A DNA stretch of 64,000 nucleotides, taken from contig CAMRHE010000011.1 of assembly GCA_947044405.1 (NCBI GenBank), positions 6,802,501 to 6,866,500 of the forward strand, read 5' to 3'. Source of the DNA: Leptodactylus fallax (Eukaryota > Chordata > Amphibia > Anura > Leptodactylidae). Of this stretch, positions 33,862 to 45,106 are shown one piece after another (the stretch's first letter is position 1; every line of letters starts with the position of its first letter). Below the pieces are notes generated by a model. It searched no databases, had not been told where the DNA came from, and saw only the letters and a list, made by a program, of their open reading frames with translations. The position numbers were made by a program, and so were the translations under genes.

Positions 33862-35462
33862 CAGTGGGGAAAAAAAGTATTTAGTCAGCCACCAATTGAG
33901 CAAGTTCTCTAACTTAAAAAGATGATAGAGGCCTGTAATTGACATCATAGATAGACCTCAACTTTGAGAGACAAAATGAGAAAACAAATCCAGAAAATCA
34001 CATTGCCTTATTTTTAAAGAATTTATTTGTAAATTATGGTGGAAAATAAGTATTTGGTCAATAACAAAGTTCATCTCAATACTTTGTCATATATCCTTTG
34101 TTGGCAATGACAGAGGTAAAACATTTTCTGTAAGTCTTCACAAGGTTGGCACACACTGTTGCTGGTATGTTGGCCCATTCCTCCATGCAGATCTCCTCTA
34201 GAGCAGTGATGTTTTGGGGCTGTCGCTGGGCAACACGGACTTTCAACTCCCTCCAAAGGTTTTCTATGGGGTTGAGATCTGGAGACTGGCTAGGCCACTC
34301 CAGGACATTGAAATGCTTCTTACGAAGCCACTCCTTCGTTGCCCTGGCGGTGTCCTTGGGATCATTGTCATGCTGAAAGACCCAACCACGTTTCATCTTC
34401 AATACCCTTGTTGATGGAGAGAGATTTGTACTCAAAATCTCACGATACATGGCCACATTCATTCTTTCATGTACACGGATTAGTCGTCCTTGTCCCTTTG
34501 CAGAGAAACAGCCCCAAAGCATGATGTTGCCACCCCCATGCTTCACAGTAGGTATGGTGTTCTTTGGATGCAACTCAGCATTTACTCTCCTCCAAACACG
34601 ACGAGTTGTGTTTCTACCAAACAGTTCTATTTTGGATTCATCTGACCATATGACATTCTCCCAATACTCTTATGGAATATCCAAATGCTCTCTAGAAAAC
34701 TTCAGACGGGCCCGGATATGTACTGGCTTAAGCAGGGGGACACGTCTGGTACTGTAGGATCTGAGTCCCTGGCGGCGTAGTGTGTTACTGACGGTAGCCT
34801 TTTTTACGTTAGTCCCAGATTTCTGCAGGACATTCACTAGGTCCCCCCGTGTGGTTCTGGGATTTTTGCTCACCGTTCTTGTGATCATTTTGACTCCATG
34901 GGGTGAGCTCTTGCGTGGAGCCCCTGATCGAGGGAGATTATCAGTGGTCTTGTATGTCTTCCATTTTCTAATTATTGCTCCCACAGTTGGTTTCTTCACA
35001 CCAAGCTGCTTGCCTATTGCAGATTCAGTCTTCCCAGCCTGGTACAGGTCTACAATTTTGTTTCTGGTGTCCTTCCACAGCTCTTTGGTCTTCACCATAG
35101 TGGAGTTTGGAGTGTGACTGTTTGAGGTTGTGGACAGGTGTCTTTTATACTGTTAACAATTTCAAACAGGTGCCATTACTACAGGTAATGAGTGGAGGAC
35201 AGAGGAGCCTCTTAAAGAAGGAGTTACAGGTCTGTGAGAGCCAGAAATCTTGCTTTTTTGTAGGTGACCAAATACTTATTTTCCACCATAATTTGCAAAT
35301 AAATTCTTAAAAAATCAGACAATGTGATTTTCTAGATATGTTTTCTCATTTTGTCTCTCATAGTTGAGGTCTACCTATGATGTCAATTACAGGCCTCTCT
35401 CTTCTTTTTAAGTGGGAGAACTTGCACAATTGGTGGCTGACTAAATACTTTTTTCCCCACTG
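33862..35462 (-). mobile_element. Tc1-like element (CAGTGGGGAAAAAAAG family), copy 1
   Basis: TA flanks (33860-33861, 35463-35464) and inverted ends of about 200 bp starting CAGTGGGGAAAAAAAGTATT, with an inner repeat containing AAATAAGTATTTGGTCA. The gene runs on the minus strand. It is the same family as 60769-62300. Confidence 0.93.
34076..35098 (-). pseudogene. Tc1 transposase (DD34E) with a single stop
   Basis: The 341-codon minus-strand frame starts [14 protein letters not shown] (35098) and is open except for one TAA at 34672-34670 (codon 143). There the related copy at about 61490 reads GAA. The HTH regions ([25 protein letters not shown]) and SGAPRKS hook precede the stop. [14 protein letters not shown] and DLNPIENLW follow it in the same frame, with 34 residues between Asp and Glu. 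The usual PKH is PKD here. One point mutation may be all that separates it from an open frame, apart from missense changes. Confidence 0.92.
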
Positions 35463-35464
35463 TA

Positions 35465-36145
35465 TATATATCGTATACTAATGTATGAACCAATATATGA
35501 ACCAAAGTTTGAATATTCTTTGTCCAGCATGTTAAGAGACAAAGAACTTTGTCCCTGTTTTTACTCTTTTGCACGTATTTCTCATTTTTATGACATTGTC
35601 AACAGAATGTCAGAATGACCAGCCAACTCTGTTCAAATAGTGAAGAAGTCACGAGTCATTATTTACTTTTCTTCAGAAATTGTATGAATTCCACTGATTT
35701 ACGTAATTTGATTGATTGTTACCTTTGTTTGTTACCTCTTATAAAATAAAGCATGGGGCTTCATTATTTTCAGAGCTCCACAGTACAGACCAAAATCTGT
35801 GTCTGTCTGTTATTCACTGGTTATTATAATCTACCTTGGGAGTAGTATTAATACTAATACTCCGACAATCCCTTAATAGGCACTGCTCCATTGATTGCAA
35901 TGCAGTAGGAATTTTTCTTCTTGTTCCCACTATTCCCGAGAAATCAATACAGTTAATTCCTACCACCCCTGTGTCTCATGTGTGGTGGTGTTTCAGGGTA
36001 CCATCGATCGTGAATAATGATGCTAATGGCACAGATTACTTGGCGTCAGGGGCTTAACAAGTAACCACGAGGCTCAATACCAAAGCATATAATTGGATCC
36101 CAGTTTACCATGACCACCCTAAGCAGCAAGGTCAGAACTTAAAAA
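35465..36145. other. Non-coding, unassigned
   Basis: No gene. Around 35740-35820 a polyadenylation-like AATAAAGCATGGGG followed by T-rich sequence could be the end of an old LTR. No partner or duplication was found. Confidence 0.35.
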
Positions 36146-36239
36146 GTGTCCACACATAATGATTTTACAGTACAGATAATGCACACAATTAAGTCATGTA
36201 CAGAAATAATGCACACAGTGATGTCACAGCACATAGATA

Positions 36240-37880
36240 CAGAGGGTACGGAAAGGATTCAGACCCCTTTAAATATTTCACTCTTTGTTTCATTGCAGCC
36301 ATTTGCTAAAAGCAAAAAAAATTATTTTATTTCTCATTAATGTACACTCTGCACCCCATCTTGACAGACAAAAAAACAGAAATGTAGATATTTTTGCAAA
36401 TTTATTAAAAAAGAAAAACTGAAATATCACATGGTCATAAGTATTCAGACCCTTTGTTCAGTATTGAGTAGAAGCACCCTTTTGAGCTAGTAAAGCCATG
36501 AGTCTTCTTGGGAATGATGCAACAAGTTTTTCACATGTGGATTTGGGGATCCTCTGCCATTCTTCCTTGCAGATCCTCTCCTGCTCCGTCAGGTTGGATG
36601 GTGAACGTTGGTGGACAGCCATTTTCAGGTCTCTCCAGAGATGCTCAATTGGGTTGAGGTCAGGACTTTGGCTGGGCCAGTCAAGAATGGTCACAGAGTT
36701 GTTCCGAAGCCACTCCTTTGTTATTTTAGCTGTGTGCTTATGGTCATTGTCTTGTTGGAAGGTGAACCTTCTTCCCAGTCTGAGGTCCAGAGTACTCTGG
36801 AAGAGGTTTTCTTCCAGGATATTTCTGTACTTGGCCGTATTCATCTTTCCTTCAATTGCAACCAGTCATCCTGTCCCTGCAGCTGAAAAACACCCTCATA
36901 GCATGATGCTGCCACCATCATGTTTCACTGTTGGGATTGTATTGGGGAGGTGATGAGCAGTGCCTGGTTTTCTCCACACATACCGCTTAGAATTAATGTC
37001 AAAAAGTTCAATCTTCGTCTCATCAGACCAGAGAATGTTATTTTTCATAGTCTGGGAGTCCTTCATGTGTTTTTTGGCAAACTCTATGTGGGTTTTCATA
37101 TGTCTTGCACTGAGGAGTGGCATCCTTCGGGCTACTCTGCCATAAAGCCCCGACTGGTGAAGGGCTGCAGTGATAGTTGACTTTTTGGAACTTTCTCCCA
37201 TCTCCCTACTGCATCTCTGGAGCTCAGCCACAGTGATCTTTGGGTTCTTCTTTACCTCTCTCACCAAGGCTCTTCTCCCACGATTACTCACTTTGGCTGG
37301 ACGGCCAGGTCTAGGAAAAGTTCTGGTCATCCCAAACTCCTTCCATTTAAGGATTATGGAGACCACTGTGCTCTTAGGAACCTAGAGTGCTGCAGAAATT
37401 CTTTTGTAACCTTGGCCAGATCTGTGCCTTGCTACAATTCTGTCTCTGAGCTCCTTGGGCAGTTCCTTTGACCTCACAATTCTCATTTGCTCTGACATGC
37501 ACTGTGAGCTGTGAGGTCTTATATAGACAGGTGTGTGCCTTTCCTAATCAAGTCGAATCAGTTTAATTAAACACAGCTGGACTCCAATAAAGAGGAGTAG
37601 AACCATTTCAAGGAGGATCAGAAGGAAATGGACAGCATGTGAGTTAAATATGAGTGTCACAGCAAAGGGTCTGAATACTTATGACCATGTGATATTTCAG
37701 TTTTTCTTTTTTAATAAATTTGCAAAAATATCTACATTTCTGTTTTTTTTCTGTCAAGATGGGGTGCTGAGTGTTTATTAATGAGAAATAAAATGAATTT
37801 TTTTTTGCTTTCAGCAAATGGCTGCAATGAAACAAAGAGTGAAAAATTTAAAGTGGTCTGAATACTTTCCATACCCACTG
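36240..37880 (-). mobile_element. Tc1-like element (CAGTGGGTAYGGAAAG family)
   Basis: TA at 36238-36239 and 37881-37882. The left end is CAGAGGGTACGGAAAGGATT and the right end inverted is CAGTGGGTATGGAAAGTATT, with inverted similarity extending about 215 bp. The gene is on the minus strand. Differences between the two ends suggest a moderate age. Confidence 0.93.
36458..37498 (-). pseudogene. Tc1 transposase (DD34E) with three stops
   Basis: A 347-codon minus-strand frame from MSEQMRIVRSKELPKEL (37498) to the end at 36458 has no frameshift but three in-frame stops. They are TAG at 37384-37382, TGA at 36898-36896 in the IMLWGCF motif (W to stop), and TGA at 36868-36866 where relatives have Arg. 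WSDETK, QQDNDHKHT and DLNPIEHLW are visible, 34 residues apart. PKH has become HKH. The TGA changes fit methyl-CpG decay and G-to-A change. Confidence 0.92.
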
Positions 37881-38030
37881 TAATATACACAGTGATGTCA
37901 CAGTACTGGACTAATGCTATGACATCATTGCACATTGATAATGCACACACAAAAATATCACTGTGTACACTGTGACATCACAGCATATGAAGAAATTAAT
38001 TATAATGATGTCACATGCAGGCATCAGTAA

Positions 38031-38594
38031 AGTAATGTAGGTGCTTTCAGTTTTCCACATCCCCTTCCATCATCCATAGTTATCACTAAGTGCAAGATGT
38101 CACTCTGACTGTACAGCGCTATGGAGGAATACAGTCAGGGAGGGTGTTCCTCACAGCGCAGCTAGACTGTCAGAAATGCCCTTCTGATGATGGGGCACAG
38201 AACTACCGGCACCGATAGCTCAGCGCGCTGTCTGCTTTCTAGCGGTATGTAAAACAGCATATACATGAGGACATGAATGGTCCTCTTTAAGCATGGAGGT
38301 GTTAAAATTGCTTCCTGAGTTACAGAATAGTAGAGTGCGTGTATTCCAGGAGTCTCCCACACCCCTCCCCTCTCCATAGACTATTATATGAAAAGTAACT
38401 CAGCCTGATAAATAGAGAAGGAACCATTTCTTAAGTACTATACATTTATTTAATTATTTACTTATATGTGGAAGCACACTTTAACTTTAGCTTCAGAACT
38501 TTTAGTGTATTGATTGTAAATCTTTATCTTTATGCAGTAAGCTTTATGCCATAGGCAGTTATTCTATGTGTGCGTTATTCTATGACTGTGTGAA
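38031..38594. other. Non-coding dispersed-repeat DNA
   Basis: No gene. The block 38090-38350 (with CTGTCAGAAATGCCCTTCTG and ACTACCGGCACCGATA) is G/C-richer than its surroundings and resembles a dispersed anuran repeat. Its ends were not found. Confidence 0.35.
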
Positions 38595-38866
38595 CAGGGG
38601 CGTAACTTGAGGGGGTTCAGAGGGTGCAGTCGCACCAGGGCCCAGGAGCCTTAGGGGACCCATAAGCACTGGCATCAGTATTGAGATTGCAGCTTTCATC
38701 TGGCCCATAAACCAAGGAAACCCACAGATTACCCTAACCACACTAAGGTTGATTAAACTCCTTAGCACCCGTAACCATCACTATCAAGAATTCGCTGTAG
38801 GGATGAGGTAGGGGGCCCCGGACAAAATATTGCACAGGGGCCCACAAGACTTTAGTTACGTCACTG
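38595..38866. mobile_element. hAT-type MITE with perfect 8-bp duplications
   Basis: The 272-bp element has left end CAGGGGCGTAACTTGAG and inverted right end CAGTGACGTAACTAAAG. It is flanked by TGTGTGAA at both 38587-38594 and 38867-38874. An 8-bp duplication with CAG-type ends is the hAT signature. Non-coding, so it must have been moved by a transposase made elsewhere. Confidence 0.88.
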
Positions 38867-39061
38867 TGTGTGAAGGTACATTTTTAAAAATATTTAACAG
38901 AATAACATACAGTGCTTTGCGAAAGTATTTGGCCCCCTTGAACTTTTCAACCTTTTGCCACATTTCAGGCTTCCAATATAAGGATATAAAATTTTAATTT
39001 TTTGGTAAAGAATCAACAACAAGTGGGACACAATTGTGAAGTGGAACGCAATTTAATGGTT

Positions 39062-39062
<1 letters not shown>

Positions 39063-39107
<45 letters not shown>
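39063..39107 (+). repeat. (TAA)n microsatellite, LINE 3' tail
   Basis: About 15 TAA units. On the minus strand this is the (TTA)n tail directly after the LINE 3' untranslated region. Confidence 0.9.
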
Positions 39108-40090
39108 GTCCCACAATGGGGAAATTCAGTGTGTTACAGCAGCAAAGATAAGATAAGCAGATACAAATACAAATACAACATGTACAGGAATGTTCCAAGA
39201 CAGACAGATAGGAAGTAGCAGAGGAGGTGGGGGAGTTTAACAGGCAGAGAGATATTTCAGTTCTCTGTGTGTAATGATCTCCGCTTAGGTCGGTGTTGGT
39301 TGTACAGCCTAACCGCAGCGGGGAGGAAAGACTTCTGATAGCGCTCCTTCTCACACTTAGGGTGGAGCAGTCGGTCACTGACAGTACTGCCCAGCGCGAT
39401 CACAGTCTCACGCATGGGATGGCACTTCTTCTTCTGCATGGAGCTCACCACGGACAGTATCCTTCTGTCACCCACCACCTGCACTGGGTCCAGTGGGCTC
39501 CCCAGGACAGAGCTGGCCCTTCTAATCAGCTTGTCAAGTTTATTTCTGTCCCTGGTTGATATACTGCTCACCCAGCAGGCCACTCCAAAGAAGATGGCTG
39601 ATGCCACTACCGAGTTGAAGAAAGTACTAAGAAGTGCCCACCAGATTCCAAAGGCTCTCAGCTTCCTAAGCAGGTAGAACCTGCTCTGGCTCTTCCTGTA
39701 CAGGGCCTCCATATGATCTGCCCAGTCCAGCTTATTATTAAGGAGCAAACCCAGGTACTTATAGGTGTTCACAATCTCGATGCCCGTCCCCAGGATGTCC
39801 ACTGGTTTTGGAGGGCATCTGCCTTTACGGAAGTCCACCACCATCTCCTTGGTCTTCCCTGCGTTAATCTTGAGGTGGTCCCGGTGGCACCAGTCCACAA
39901 AAACCCGGTTCAGTTCTCTGTACTCCCTGTCATCATCGTCTGTGATGAGACCTACTATTGCAGAGTCGTCAGAATACTTCTGTAGGTAGCAGCTAGATGA
40001 GTTGCACCTAAAATCAGAAGTGTACAGTGTGAAGAGGAAAAGGGCAAGAACCGTACCCTGAGGTGCCCCTAAAAAAAAATAAAAAACCCT
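39066..40090 (-). mobile_element. 5'-truncated LINE (Rex1/CR1/L2 group) inside a Tc1 element
   Basis: Only the RT C-terminal half and the 3' region are present on the minus strand, ending in a (TTA)n tail. 5' truncation and a microsatellite tail are usual for the jockey-superfamily LINEs. The insertion point is in the left terminal repeat of the surrounding Tc1 element. Confidence 0.8.
39257..40078 (-). pseudogene. LINE reverse transcriptase C-terminal part
   Basis: The minus frame is open for about 270 codons. It has GAPQGTVLALFLFTLYTSDF (RT motif B), LQKYSDDSAIVG with the catalytic YSDD (about 39967), KTKEMVVDFRKG, YKYLGLLLNNKLDW and the C-terminal SFLPAAVRLYNQ. The catalytic Asp pair is intact, but the fingers, the first catalytic Asp and any endonuclease are missing through 5' truncation. 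The first few codons of the open frame (40126-40080) are Tc1 sequence, not LINE. Which clade (Rex1, CR1 or L2) is uncertain. Confidence 0.8.
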
Positions 40091-40318
40091 GTAAAAAAAT
40101 AAAAAACTGAAAAGTGGGGCGTGCAATATTATTTGGCCCTTTTACTTTCAGTGCAGCAAACTCACTCCAGAAGTTCAGTGAGGATCTCTGAATGATCCAA
40201 TGCTGTCCTAAATGACTGATGATGATAAATATAATCCACCTGTGTGTAATCAAGTCTCCGTATAAATGCTCCTGCTCTATGATAGTCTCAGGGTTCTGTT
40301 TAAAGCGCAGAGAGCATC

Positions 40319-41338
40319 ATGAAGACCAAGGAACACACCAGGCAGGTCCGTGATACTGTTGTGGAGAAGTTTAAAGCCGGATTTGGACACAAAAAGATTT
40401 CCCAAACTTTAAACATCCCAAGGAGCCCTGTGCAAGCGATCATATTGAAATGGAAGGAGTATCAGACCACTGCAAATCTACCAAGACCCGGCCGTCCCTC
40501 TAAACTTTCATCTCAAACAAGGAGAAGACTGATCAGAGATGCAGCCAAGAGGCCCATGATCACTCTGGATGAACTGCAAAGATCTACAGCTGAGCTGGGA
40601 GAGTCTGTCCATAGGACAACAATCAGTCGTACACTGCACAAATCTGGCCTTTATGGAAGAGTGGCAAGAAGAAAGCCATTTCTCAAAGATATCCATAAAA
40701 AGTCTTGTTTAAAGTTTGCCACAAGCCACCTGGGAGACACACCAAACATGTGGAAGAAGGTGCTCTGGTCAGATGAAACCAAAATCCAACTTTTTGGCCA
40801 CAACACAAAACGATATGTTTGGCGTAAAAGCAACACAGCTCATCACCCTGAACACACCATCCCCACTGTCAAACATGGTGGTGGCAGCATCATGGTTTGA
40901 GCCTGCTTTTCTTCAGCAGGGACAGGGAAGATGGTTAAAACTGATGGGAAGATGGATGGAGCCAAATACAGGACCATTCTGGAAGAAAATCTGTTGGAGT
41001 CTGCAAAAGACCTGAGACTGGGACAGAGATTTATCTTCCAACAAGACAATGATCCCAAACATAAAGCAAAATCTACAATGGAATGGTTCACAAATAAACG
41101 TATCCAGGTGTTAGAATGGCCAAGTCAAAGTCCAGACCTGAATCCAATCGAGAATCTGTGGAAAGAGCTGAAAACTGCTGTTCACAAACGCTCTCCATCT
41201 AAACTCCTTGAGTGCCAGCTGTTTTCCAAGGAAGAATGGGCAAGAATTTCAGTCTCTCGATGTGCAAAACTGATAGAGACATACCCCAAGCGACTTGCAG
41301 CTGTAATCGCAGCAAAAGGTGGCGCTACAAAGTATTAA
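40319..41338 (+). pseudogene. Tc1 transposase (DD34E) with a single stop
   Basis: The 340-codon frame begins MKTKEHTRQVRDTVV. The HTH regions (HKKISQTLNIPRSPV; HRTTISRTLHKSG) and GRPSKLS hook are present. [17 protein letters not shown] and DLNPIENLW have 34-residue spacing. The only break is TGA at 40898-40900 (codon 194) in IMVWACF, a Trp-to-stop change. Everything after it continues in frame to KGGATKY. One mutation from an open frame. Confidence 0.93.
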
Positions 41339-41864
41339 CTTAAGGGGGCTGAATAATTTGGCACGCCCCACTTTTAAATTTTTTTTTTTTTTGCAAAAGT
41401 TTAAAATATCCAATAAATTTCGTTCCACTTCACAATTGTGTCCCACTTGTTGTTGATTCTACACCAAAAAATTAAAATTTTATATCCTTATGTTTGAAGC
41501 CTGAAATGTGGCAAAAGGTTGAAAAGTTCAAGGGGGCCGAATACTTTTGCAAGGCACTGTAGAAAAATAGAATTCATGCAATGGGGTATTCAGCTTGACA
41601 CTGTTTGCTTGGCACTCTTCTGACTCTATTGTTGTTGGGCACCCTCCTGGATATGCTTCCCTTATTAATGAGGAGACTCAGATGGTAAAGTTAATCAAGA
41701 CAACCTAACTTTTGTTATATAGCCTTGTTATTTGTATATTGTATTGACTATTACAAGAACTGTAGTATTCTCTTATATGTGTTTTCTCTGTGTTGTTTTT
41801 GTAACACATAATAGTCCTTTACTTTTCTCTTGGTTGAACATTGTAATGCACAGTGGCTGTGGCC

Positions 41865-42500
41865 CTACTGTATCACCTCTGATTTGGCTTTGCACTATTT
41901 CAGAGGGTGTTGTCCAAGTGATATCCTCATATTCACCCTTTAACCCCTGTACAGGGATCTGGGCTTCAATGCAGGGAAGTACCATGTTGCTGCTTCTAGG
42001 AATAGTCCCATTGTAGATGACATCTGACCCAGGTGGATCAGAAAGTTGCCAAGATATGGTCAAGGGACAGGCCAAGCAGGTTATGTTTGTCACATTAGTC
42101 CAAGAAGAGGTCAGGGTAGTTGACACAGAATCAGCTAGAAGAAAGAGATCCCAACTTAGATATCAGGTATTTGGCAGAGAACAGAGAAATACCTTTGCAA
42201 AACAGTAACAGGCTTAGAAGTTTTGATGTAGCAGCTTTCTGTAGGACAAGTTGCTTTACATTTCTCAAAGATGCAGGGGATTGGCTGGGAGAAGTCTGCA
42301 AAGTTTAGAATTTCATAAAGGGCCAGTGCACCCTACAGTCAGGAATAGAGTGCCCATACCCAGGAATAACAATGCTGCAGGCAAAGAGAGTAAGTTGGCA
42401 AGTACGGTCATGCAGAGAAACAGTAACCCCCTTTTTAGGGCTTTATACCCCTGCCAAAACTTCTGCAGAAGAGAAGGCACCTTTGATGTTTTCAGTAGGT
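41865..42500 (-). repeat. Gypsy LTR-like segment downstream of chromodomain
   Basis: It shares dispersed blocks with 49905-50360, such as ATTTGGCTTTG/CTTGGCTTTGTG, GACAGGCCAAGCAGG/GGTCAGGGCAGGCAG, GAGAACAGAGAAAT/GAGAACTGAGAAAC and GATTGGCTGGGAG. It lies just 3' (minus strand) of the pol tail at 42505-42720, the position of a 3' LTR. Exact TG/CA borders were not found. Confidence 0.5.
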
Positions 42501-42504
42501 TCCC

Positions 42505-42720
42505 AAAATCTTTACTCTGGACAAAAACTCTTCCAATCCACCAGGTAGTATGCATTCCCTCTGATTCTCTTCATTTCCAATTTGCCCTTGATTTCAAACT
42601 CATTTTCAGAACAACTGGTACATGAGCAACAACAGCAGACTTGGAGATGTGGTTGAGTACCAGTGGCTTAAAAAGAGACACATGGAAGATGTTAGGTAGA
42701 TAAAAAGAGATAATTTTCAA
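42505..42720 (-). pseudogene. Ty3/gypsy integrase tail and chromodomain
   Basis: Two frames of the minus strand give LPNIFHVSLFKPLVLNHISK (the GPY/F-linked 'FHVSLLKP' motif at the end of integrase). They continue with FEIKGKLEMKRIRGNAYYLV and DWKSFCPE, a chromodomain core. Vertebrate chromoviruses use it to choose chromatin targets. All upstream pol is missing here. A frameshift separates the two parts. Confidence 0.7.
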
Positions 42721-42966
42721 GCTTGACATATAGCCTATACATTCAATACAATTTGCCTATTGGCAAATAATAGCCCATCAACAAATAATCCATTTGCAAG
42801 TAAACATATTATATGGTAAAACTTAACTTGTATCTTATATTTAAACATAATGTACATCCCTTAGTGATGATTTAAAAACATATGGACAAATCTTGCTGAA
42901 TCTGAATACCTACCCAACCTTTAAAATATCGATACTGTTCCTGCAAGCTACTTTATAGATATACAG

Positions 42967-42967
<1 letters not shown>

Positions 42968-43011
<44 letters not shown>
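42968..43011 (+). repeat. (AT)n microsatellite
   Basis: About 22 uninterrupted AT units. Confidence 0.95.
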
Positions 43012-43012
<1 letters not shown>

Positions 43013-44615
43013 CAAAATCTGTCTCACAGTCTTTAAAAATGCTTATGGGGCTGTTAAACAAGAGGTGACCATAGCACAATCAGATGATAAGTATGGTTCA
43101 GCAGGAAAACATATCTGGGGGGGGGGGGGCATTAGTGGTGTTTTAACCTCTTAATGACACAGCCTATTTTGGCCTTCAGAATGAGGCATACCTTTTTGCT
43201 TTGTTCATCCCTGTCTTCTGAGAGCCATAACTTTTAATAAATATGAATTAATACATGGAAGGCAAAATAAACACTTGACAGTGATGTAATAAAACCAAAT
43301 GGCAAGAAAACCAAGACAACCAACACCTCAAAACCCCAACACGTGTTACACAGTCAGCTTTCTCAAGGTGATTAATTACATTAAATGCATTGAAATGATA
43401 CAAAAAAAAATAGTTTTGCAGTGTTTAAATTTACATGTAGCAATGTAGCAAATACAATGTAGCGATCTTAGCATTCCATGAGTTGAGTTCCAATGCTGTT
43501 TGATTATTGTAGCCTAACACACTATATGTAGTGATAAGCTCCCATTGGGTGTATTTTAACTATCACTCAGTGGGAATAGCTTGAGACCATCAGTTATATA
43601 GTTGTGGCTCATTAATCTGATTCAGCAGGGGAGATTATATTTTGTCCTCTGCTGAGCTGAAATACCCTGTAGACATAGTATACCCCATACATTTATTAGG
43701 GGTTTTAGGAATGATTTTCCTTTGTCTTTTTTGGGTTTGTTGAGAGCCTACAACTATTAATAACTATTAATATTTATTTCTTTTGCCCTAATGCCATCTT
43801 TCAGTGTGACGCTAGGGTGTGCTATACAAACCCTATCTAGGATGAACTGCATGTAACTACTTTGAGTTCCCATCTAGGATCAGCAGAAATAAATTATCTG
43901 TGGAAATCCCTATATCGAATGGGCTGTGTATATGTTGAATAAGATCTAGATATCATTTGGTTTTTATTCATGTAGACCGATATAAGAGTTAGTTTTTTAA
44001 GTCACAAGACTTCACATTCTTGCTCATTTATTGACAAATTTTCAACGACACCAGAACGCTTTTAGTAAGATTATTAATAAAGGTTCATTTTATTTTGAGA
44101 CTATTCCCTCTTGCCTATACCCACGTAATCATATGTTTCATAAATAGTTATTGCATCTACAGAGACAGTATTCCTCTGACAGCTTCCGAACCAATTGCAT
44201 ATGAGAGGCAGATGAGGAAAGAAGTTATGGATTTTGGAAAGATGGCACCAGACAAGACTCTCTCCTCTCATGAAAAGACTGTCTAAGATGTTCAGTGAAG
44301 TATAAATTAATCTGAGTAGCCAGATTGGGATGAGAAAACCAGCTTTGATTTCAAGAGTTCACCATTCACAAATCAGAGGCCATGAGGCTGTATGGAAAAA
44401 CAATAAACAGATCATACTAGCTTTCTTCATCTCTACATGGCTTTTCTGTAGCATCCAGTCTTCTCTTCTGACATCTTCCAGTCTTCTCTCCTACCATTTT
44501 CCAGTCTTCTGAGTGACATCAACAGTCTTGGGAGACTGGCCTCAGCAATGACACGGGGCCCATCAATGTCATGGCACTTTGACATCGGAGACAAGCCACC
44601 TTAGTGTAGTATGAG
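43012..44615. other. Non-coding; transposon-end fragment at 43144-43250
   Basis: No gene. A G11 run lies at about 43119-43129. TTTTAACCTCTTAATGACAC at 43142 begins a block of about 110 bp that resembles the outer end of the TTAACCCCTTAA repeat family (compare 4714). The rest is AT-rich and unassigned. Confidence 0.4.
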
Positions 44616-45106
44616 TTGTTTATTTATTTTTTTCAAATAAATTTTTATTGAAGGATTTTATAAAGAACATACACAAAGGTACAGAAATAAACAGGTAAAC
44701 AAAATAAGAATGGCAATGCAATAACTAAGTCAAGCATGCAAACAGTAGGCAAATTACAGAATGCCACAAAATACGAAATATGAAAAATTTGTAAACAGGA
44801 GGGAATGAGGGAGAAAGGGACCAACCGGTGAAATACCAACAAAAGTACCAAGATGTACAATAGGGAGGAACATGTTTGCGAGAGCAAAGTATGAGTAGTT
44901 GTGTGATCCAGCATCAGGAAGGCATAGCCTTATATCAAGGGTGAGGAAGTGGGTGGAGAGATAGCCAAGAGGACCAATTAGAATAGATGGATTTGAGTTT
45001 ACCTCTTCGGAATGCTATCAGGTGTTCGTGTTTGCAGTTAGAAGAGATTACCAGTGTCTGGCTATTAGTAACTGGGCTGCATGGAGAAGATGGCAAATGA
45101 GCGGTC

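Larger units (their letters stand above)
36146..38030 (+). repeat. Minisatellite-like TGATGTCACAG array, split by a Tc1 element
   Basis: On both sides of the Tc1 element (36146-36239 and 37881-38030) the motifs ATAATGCACACA and TGATGTCACAG(TAC) recur at about 27-30-bp intervals with many changes. Removing the Tc1 joins the two halves into one decayed tandem array. Confidence 0.6.
38910..41559 (+). mobile_element. Tc1-like element with a LINE nested in its left repeat
   Basis: TA at 38908-38909 and 41560-41561. The left end is CAGTGCTTTGCGAAAGTATT and the right end inverted is CAGTGCCTTGCAAAAGTATT. The left terminal repeat matches the right one up to about 39060 and resumes near 40090 (AAAAGTGGGGCGTGC). 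The interval between is a LINE. Without it the element would be about 1.6 kb. Confidence 0.93.

Noticed and set aside
39257..40126. The whole 289-codon frame as LINE protein
   Set aside because: The first 15-20 codons translate the A/T-rich part of the surrounding Tc1 terminal repeat. LINE similarity begins at about GAPQGTV (40078).
41773..42126. 117-codon minus frame as an immunoglobulin- or envelope-like protein
   Set aside because: The frame falls in the LTR-like segment shared in patches with 49905-50360. The other copy does not keep the frame open, and no signal peptide or membrane segment is visible.
42968..43011. (AT)n run as a replication origin or regulatory site
   Set aside because: A plain dinucleotide microsatellite with no other supporting structure.
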